64,000 nt of DNA from positions 186,001 through 250,000 of the forward strand of contig CAWIXB010000001.1 of the NCBI GenBank assembly GCA_963839955.1, in the 5' to 3' direction. This document shows, in pieces, positions 60,861-64,000 of the stretch. The DNA comes from CAWIXB01 sp963839955 (GTDB taxonomy: Bacteria > Actinomycetota > Actinomycetes > JACCUZ01). Both the position numbers and the translations under genes were made by a program. A model generated the notes under the pieces. That model had not been told where the DNA came from. It ran no database searches and was given only the letters and a program-made list of their open reading frames with translations. Each line of letters begins with the position of its first letter. Positions within the stretch are counted from its first letter, which is position 1.

Positions 60861-61976
60861 GTGACGGAAACAGGATCAGCCCACACCCAGCTACCAGACA
60901 CGATGCAGGCGGTCGTGTGCCATGGTCCCGAGGATTACCGCCTCGAGGAGGTGGCTGTCCCGACGCCCGGGCCCGGGGAGGCACTGATCCAGGTGGAGGC
61001 CGTCGGGATCTGCGCCAGCGATGTGAAGTGCTTCCAGGGGGCGGCCAAGTTCTGGGGAGACGAGCGGCGCCCGGCCTGGGCCGAGACGGGTGTCATCCCC
61101 GGGCACGAGTTCACGGGTACCGTCGTCCAATTCGACGACCATGCTCGCCAGCATTGGGGCGTCGAGGCCGGGGACCGGGTGGTGGCCGAGCAGATCGTGC
61201 CTTGCTGGAACTGCCGTTACTGCGACACCGGGAACTACCACATGTGCGCGCCGCATGACATCTTCGGCTTCAAGCGGCGCAGCCCCGGGGGGATGGCGGC
61301 TTACATGGTCCTCCCGGTCCAGGCACTGGTGCACAAGGTCCGGAAAGACCTCCCGCCTGCCCATGCCGCCTTCGCCGAACCGCTGTCCTGCGCCCTGCAC
61401 GCGGTGGAGCGGGCGGCCATCTCTTTCGACGACGTCGTCGTCGTCGCTGGCTGTGGTCCGATCGGGTTGGGCATGATTGCGGGGGCGGCCGCCAAGTTCC
61501 CCGCTGAAATCGTGGCTCTCGACCTCGACGAGCGCAGACTCGAACTGGCCCGACGCACTGGGGCGACGACCACAGTCAACATTGGCTATGAGGACCCGGT
61601 CGACGTGGTCAAGAGCATGACCGGCGGGTACGGAGCGGATGTCTATCTGGAAGGCACTGGGCACCCGTCGGCCGTTCTCCAAGGACTGCAGATCCTGCGC
61701 AAACTCGGCCGGTTCGTCGAGTACAGCGTCTTCAAGGAGGACGTGACCGTGGACTGGAGCATCATCAGTGACGATAAGGAGCTCGACGTCCTCGGAGCCC
61801 ATCTCGGGCGTGGCTGCTGGCCCGCGGCGATCCGCCTGATCGAGTCCGGTCGGCTTCCGGTGGATGACATCTGCACCCACCAGCTGGCCCTCGACGAGTT
61901 CCGGAGCGGGCTTGATCTGGTGGCATCCGGCAAGGAGTCCATCAAGGTCAGCCTGATCCCAGGTGGGGCTCGCTGA
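60861..61976 (+). CDS. Zinc-dependent medium-chain dehydrogenase (polyol/erythritol dehydrogenase-like)
   Basis: A 371-residue MDR enzyme. Catalytic zinc ligands are in GICASDVKCF and GHEF; the structural zinc site is CWNCRYCDTGNYHMC; the cofactor motif GCGPIGLG precedes a DLDERR acidic end suggesting NAD+. It looks closest to erythritol/threitol dehydrogenase-type proteins, but the substrate is not certain. The GTG at 60861 has GGAGG six bases before it; an ATG at 60849 would include that site. It is intact, unlike the genes just upstream. Confidence 0.85.
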   Translation: MTETGSAHTQLPDTMQAVVCHGPEDYRLEEVAVPTPGPGEALIQVEAVGICASDVKCFQGAAKFWGDERRPAWAETGVIPGHEFTGTVVQFDDHARQHWGVEAGDRVVAEQIVPCWNCRYCDTGNYHMCAPHDIFGFKRRSPGGMAAYMVLPVQALVHKVRKDLPPAHAAFAEPLSCALHAVERAAISFDDVVVVAGCGPIGLGMIAGAAAKFPAEIVALDLDERRLELARRTGATTTVNIGYEDPVDVVKSMTGGYGADVYLEGTGHPSAVLQGLQILRKLGRFVEYSVFKEDVTVDWSIISDDKELDVLGAHLGRGCWPAAIRLIESGRLPVDDICTHQLALDEFRSGLDLVASGKESIKVSLIPGGAR

Positions 61977-62165
61977 CATCCATACGCTCCGCCGAGTCAG
62001 AATCACCTTGCCGCCTGACCCTGCGTCCGGAGACGCTGTCAGCAAGGCGGGCACCGCAACGTCAAGCAGCGAAGAAGAATCCTGGGTGGCGCAAGGTGTC
62101 CCCCGGGTGATCAGGGCAGCGGCCGTCCGCGCGCGCTCGGCCCACATTTGGGTGTCGGGAGCTAG

Positions 62166-62777
62166 TCAGCGGGGGTCCCGCCACATGCGCCACAGGGTGG
62201 GACCGCCCTCGGGCAGGGTGAACTCGCCCTGGCTGACGTAGCCGTGCCGCTCGTACAGTGCCCGGTTCCGAGGCGACGTCGCCTCGTGGTACGCCGGCAT
62301 CCCCTCGGCGTCGGCCCTGTGCAACGTGTCCCGGAGAAGCGCCGACCCGATGCCCCGACCCTGGAGCGCGGGAACTGTCGCCAGGAACTGGCAGTAGTAG
62401 AGCGGCTCGTCGGGGTGGTGCTCGGCGAAGATCTCACCGAGCTGGAAGGCTCGGTCGACGTCGGGCCCTAGGAGATCCGCCACGGCCACGCCGAATATCT
62501 GCGCCTGGTCTGGAGTGAACAGTTCGGTGTTCGGCGGAAGCCACACCGCCGCCCCGTTCCCGTCGGAGGCCAGGTAGGTCTCGCCGTGGCGCAGGTAGCC
62601 GTCGACGTACAGCTCGAACATCGGCCCGACGACCTCCCGTCGGCGGTCCAGGTCTGGCAAGAGCCACTGGGTCACCGGGTCGTCGAAGAAGCTGGCGGCG
62701 ACGGTGGCCGCGACCGCTTTCGAGTCTGTGACGGCCGCGCGGCGGATGGTGTGGTCGATGGTCTGGGTGATGGTCAT
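62166..62777 (-). CDS. GNAT-family N-acetyltransferase
   Basis: A 203-residue GNAT protein; the acetyl-CoA loop is VPALQGRGIGSALL (motif A) followed by YHEATSPRNRALYERHGY (motif B). The N-terminal VAATVAASFFDDPVTQWLLPD run is found in a GNAT subgroup of unknown substrate. The ATG at 62777 is preferred, with GGGAGA upstream. The 61977-62165 gap holds nothing that I can identify. Confidence 0.85.
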   Translation of the reverse strand: MTITQTIDHTIRRAAVTDSKAVAATVAASFFDDPVTQWLLPDLDRRREVVGPMFELYVDGYLRHGETYLASDGNGAAVWLPPNTELFTPDQAQIFGVAVADLLGPDVDRAFQLGEIFAEHHPDEPLYYCQFLATVPALQGRGIGSALLRDTLHRADAEGMPAYHEATSPRNRALYERHGYVSQGEFTLPEGGPTLWRMWRDPR

Positions 62778-62849
62778 GTCCGTTCTCCCTCTCGTGGGTT
62801 CCTTGCGGAGAACGGTGCCCGGATTACGCACCAGGGCGCATCGGTAGAC

Positions 62850-64000
62850 CTACCTATTCGGGCGGACGAGGTCGTGCTGCACGGCGAAAAGGGCCGCGGC
62901 CGCGCGTGTAGAGACGCCGATCTTGACGTAAATGTGCTGCGCGTGGTGCTCCGCGGTGCGGCGGGAGATGACGAGGGTCTCGGCCACCTCCGCGTTGCTG
63001 CGACCAGCCGCGATGAGTGCGAGGACCTCGACCTCGCGATCGCTCAGGCCGGCGGGCCAGGTTCGCCTCGCCCGCGGAGCATGTTGCCCCGCCTCGGCCA
63101 GCACGGCAGTCGTGGCGTCGTGGTCGAGCCGACCCGCCCGCGCGTCTGCGTCCAGGGCCTGAGCGGCATGCTCCGCGGAAAACGGCGGCCGGTATGGACG
63201 TGGCTGCAGCATGGCCGAGAAGGCATCGGCTGCCGCAACCAGGCGTGCCGCCATCGGCAATGTCACGGCCGTGGAGGACCTGTGGTAGCCCGAGCCGTCG
63301 AGCCGCTCGTGGTGCATGCCGACCGTGGCCGAAAAGGGCTCGAGCGTCGGCGAAGTCGCCAGGATCCGCTCCGAGTAGTAGGCGTGCATCCGCACCTGCT
63401 CCCACTCCATCCGGGTGAGCGGTCCGGGCTTCTCCCACACTGCGTTGGAGATGCCGACTCGGCCGACGTCGTGCAGGAGGCCGGCAATTTCGATCCGACC
63501 GACTTGATCGGCACCGAGGCGGAGCCTGCGGGCACCTCCTGACGCCAATCGGGCCACCTGCTTGGAATGACCGTGCAGGAACGGCATCTTCACATCGACC
63601 AGGTCGCCGAACGCCGCCGCCACGTCGGTCATATCGACGACGCTCCGTTCGAGTACCGGCTCAGGCTCGATAGCGAGCATGCGGACATGCGGGTCGCCGC
63701 TGTCCGCGTCCGCCATGATGTCGTGCGCGTCGTCGGCGAACGCCGCGACTACGCCTGGGTCGAGTAGCCCGCCGGACCGCTTCCGCAAGGCTGCGACGGC
63801 CGCGTCGACACCGCCGAGTCGCCCGAAGAAGGCGGCATCCATGGCAGCCCGCGCGACTCGCGAGGCAATGGCGATGTCGTCACCCTTCAGCCCATGCGGT
63901 ACCCAACCGCCCGCCCACGACTCATAGACGTGATAGATCGCCTGCTGGGTCGAGTCCGGCAAGCCCAACCGTCGGGCAGTGTCTCGAGCCACCTCGCAAA
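62850..64000 (-). CDS. HD-domain protein with C-terminal LuxR-type HTH (5' end cut by window edge)
   Basis: The frame enters from beyond the right edge and ends at 62850. The visible part has an HD-GYP-like phosphohydrolase region: HSKQVARLA, the HD pair in LLHDVGRVG, MHHERLDGSGYH (HHE...GYP-like, with GYH), and AADAFSAM. The C-terminal 65 residues are a LuxR HTH (LSDREVEVLALIAAGRSNAEVAETLVISRRTAEHHAQHIYVKIG). The combination suggests a regulator whose DNA binding is tied to a nucleotide or c-di-GMP signal; the GYP signature is only partial, so c-di-GMP hydrolysis is uncertain. Confidence 0.85.
   Translation of the reverse strand, partial: CEVARDTARRLGLPDSTQQAIYHVYESWAGGWVPHGLKGDDIAIASRVARAAMDAAFFGRLGGVDAAVAALRKRSGGLLDPGVVAAFADDAHDIMADADSGDPHVRMLAIEPEPVLERSVVDMTDVAAAFGDLVDVKMPFLHGHSKQVARLASGGARRLRLGADQVGRIEIAGLLHDVGRVGISNAVWEKPGPLTRMEWEQVRMHAYYSERILATSPTLEPFSATVGMHHERLDGSGYHRSSTAVTLPMAARLVAAADAFSAMLQPRPYRPPFSAEHAAQALDADARAGRLDHDATTAVLAEAGQHAPRARRTWPAGLSDREVEVLALIAAGRSNAEVAETLVISRRTAEHHAQHIYVKIGVSTRAAAALFAVQHDLVRPNR

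Noticed and set aside
1..64000. CRISPR arrays, insertion sequences and rRNA genes
   Set aside because: No regularly spaced repeats, no transposase-like protein and no rRNA sequence were seen in the window.

Overview
The window comes from a high-GC Gram-positive actinobacterium. A Nocardioidaceae-like member of the Propionibacteriales is the best guess, not a proof. The evidence is an actinobacterial gene set in familiar order: mshA (mycothiol), gpmA-phoU-senX3-regX3, lpqE, carD, ispF, cysS, rlmB, a haemagglutinin (HbhA)-like operon, an MsiK-type ATPase, and RsiG with both cyclic-di-GMP motifs.

Region 1 (1-22 kb) is core genome. It holds a DUF4388 protein (cut by the left edge), a beta-keto acid cleavage enzyme, RsiG, an asparaginase, a threonine dehydratase, XRE regulator + HbhA-like protein + DUF2516, AlaX + macrodomain, an XRE regulator with a 34-bp palindrome upstream, an SDR, mshA-ybjN-gpmA, phoU (one frameshift), senX3-regX3, lpqE, a UbiA prenyltransferase, carD, a PIN-TRAM membrane protein, ispF, cysS, rlmB and a DUF4032 protein.

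Region 2 (22-30 kb) is a glucoside uptake and hydrolysis locus: a general ABC ATPase, a binding protein, two permeases, a GH1 beta-glucosidase and a LacI regulator, with one LacI-type palindrome in the divergent promoter region. A SnoaL-cupin fusion and tRNA-Thr(TGT) follow.

Region 3 (30-45 kb) looks like an island joined at tRNA-Thr. The 3' part of the tRNA is repeated at 31.0 kb, and a 15-bp piece recurs at 44.6 kb. Between the tRNA and the first repeat lie a lipoprotein and a histidine-kinase remnant. Next come a methyltransferase and a GAF-ANTAR protein, then a seven-gene arabinoxylan/pentose operon: AraPQ-type permeases, binding protein, GH51 arabinofuranosidase, GH120 beta-xylosidase, a sugar-acid dehydratase, a 2-keto-3-deoxy-pentonate dehydratase and 2-oxoglutarate semialdehyde dehydrogenase. 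This is a non-phosphorylating (Weimberg-type) route to 2-oxoglutarate. A sigma70-like promoter followed by two same-face operator repeats precedes it.

Region 4 (45-48 kb) is a small cluster of unknown purpose: a haem-oxygenase-like di-iron enzyme, a glycosyltransferase, an antisense CDGSH iron-sulfur protein and a methyltransferase.

Region 5 (48-60.8 kb) is full of one-base frameshifts. It holds remnants of an FAD/Rieske oxidoreductase and a LacI protein, then a secreted phospholipase-D-like gene, a LacI regulator, a DUF6772-like gene, a peptide-type ABC importer, and two intact genes for a histidine phosphatase and an endonuclease/exonuclease/phosphatase-family enzyme. Copies of the palindrome TTAACGTTAA lie before the PLD gene, before the DUF6772 gene and before the importer, suggesting one LacI regulon. 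The enzymes together suggest scavenging of a phosphodiester compound, which I regard as the best candidate for an undescribed system. Either the block is decaying or the sequence there contains many indel errors.

Region 6 (60.8-64 kb) holds a polyol-type zinc dehydrogenase, a GNAT acetyltransferase and an HD-domain/LuxR protein cut by the right edge.
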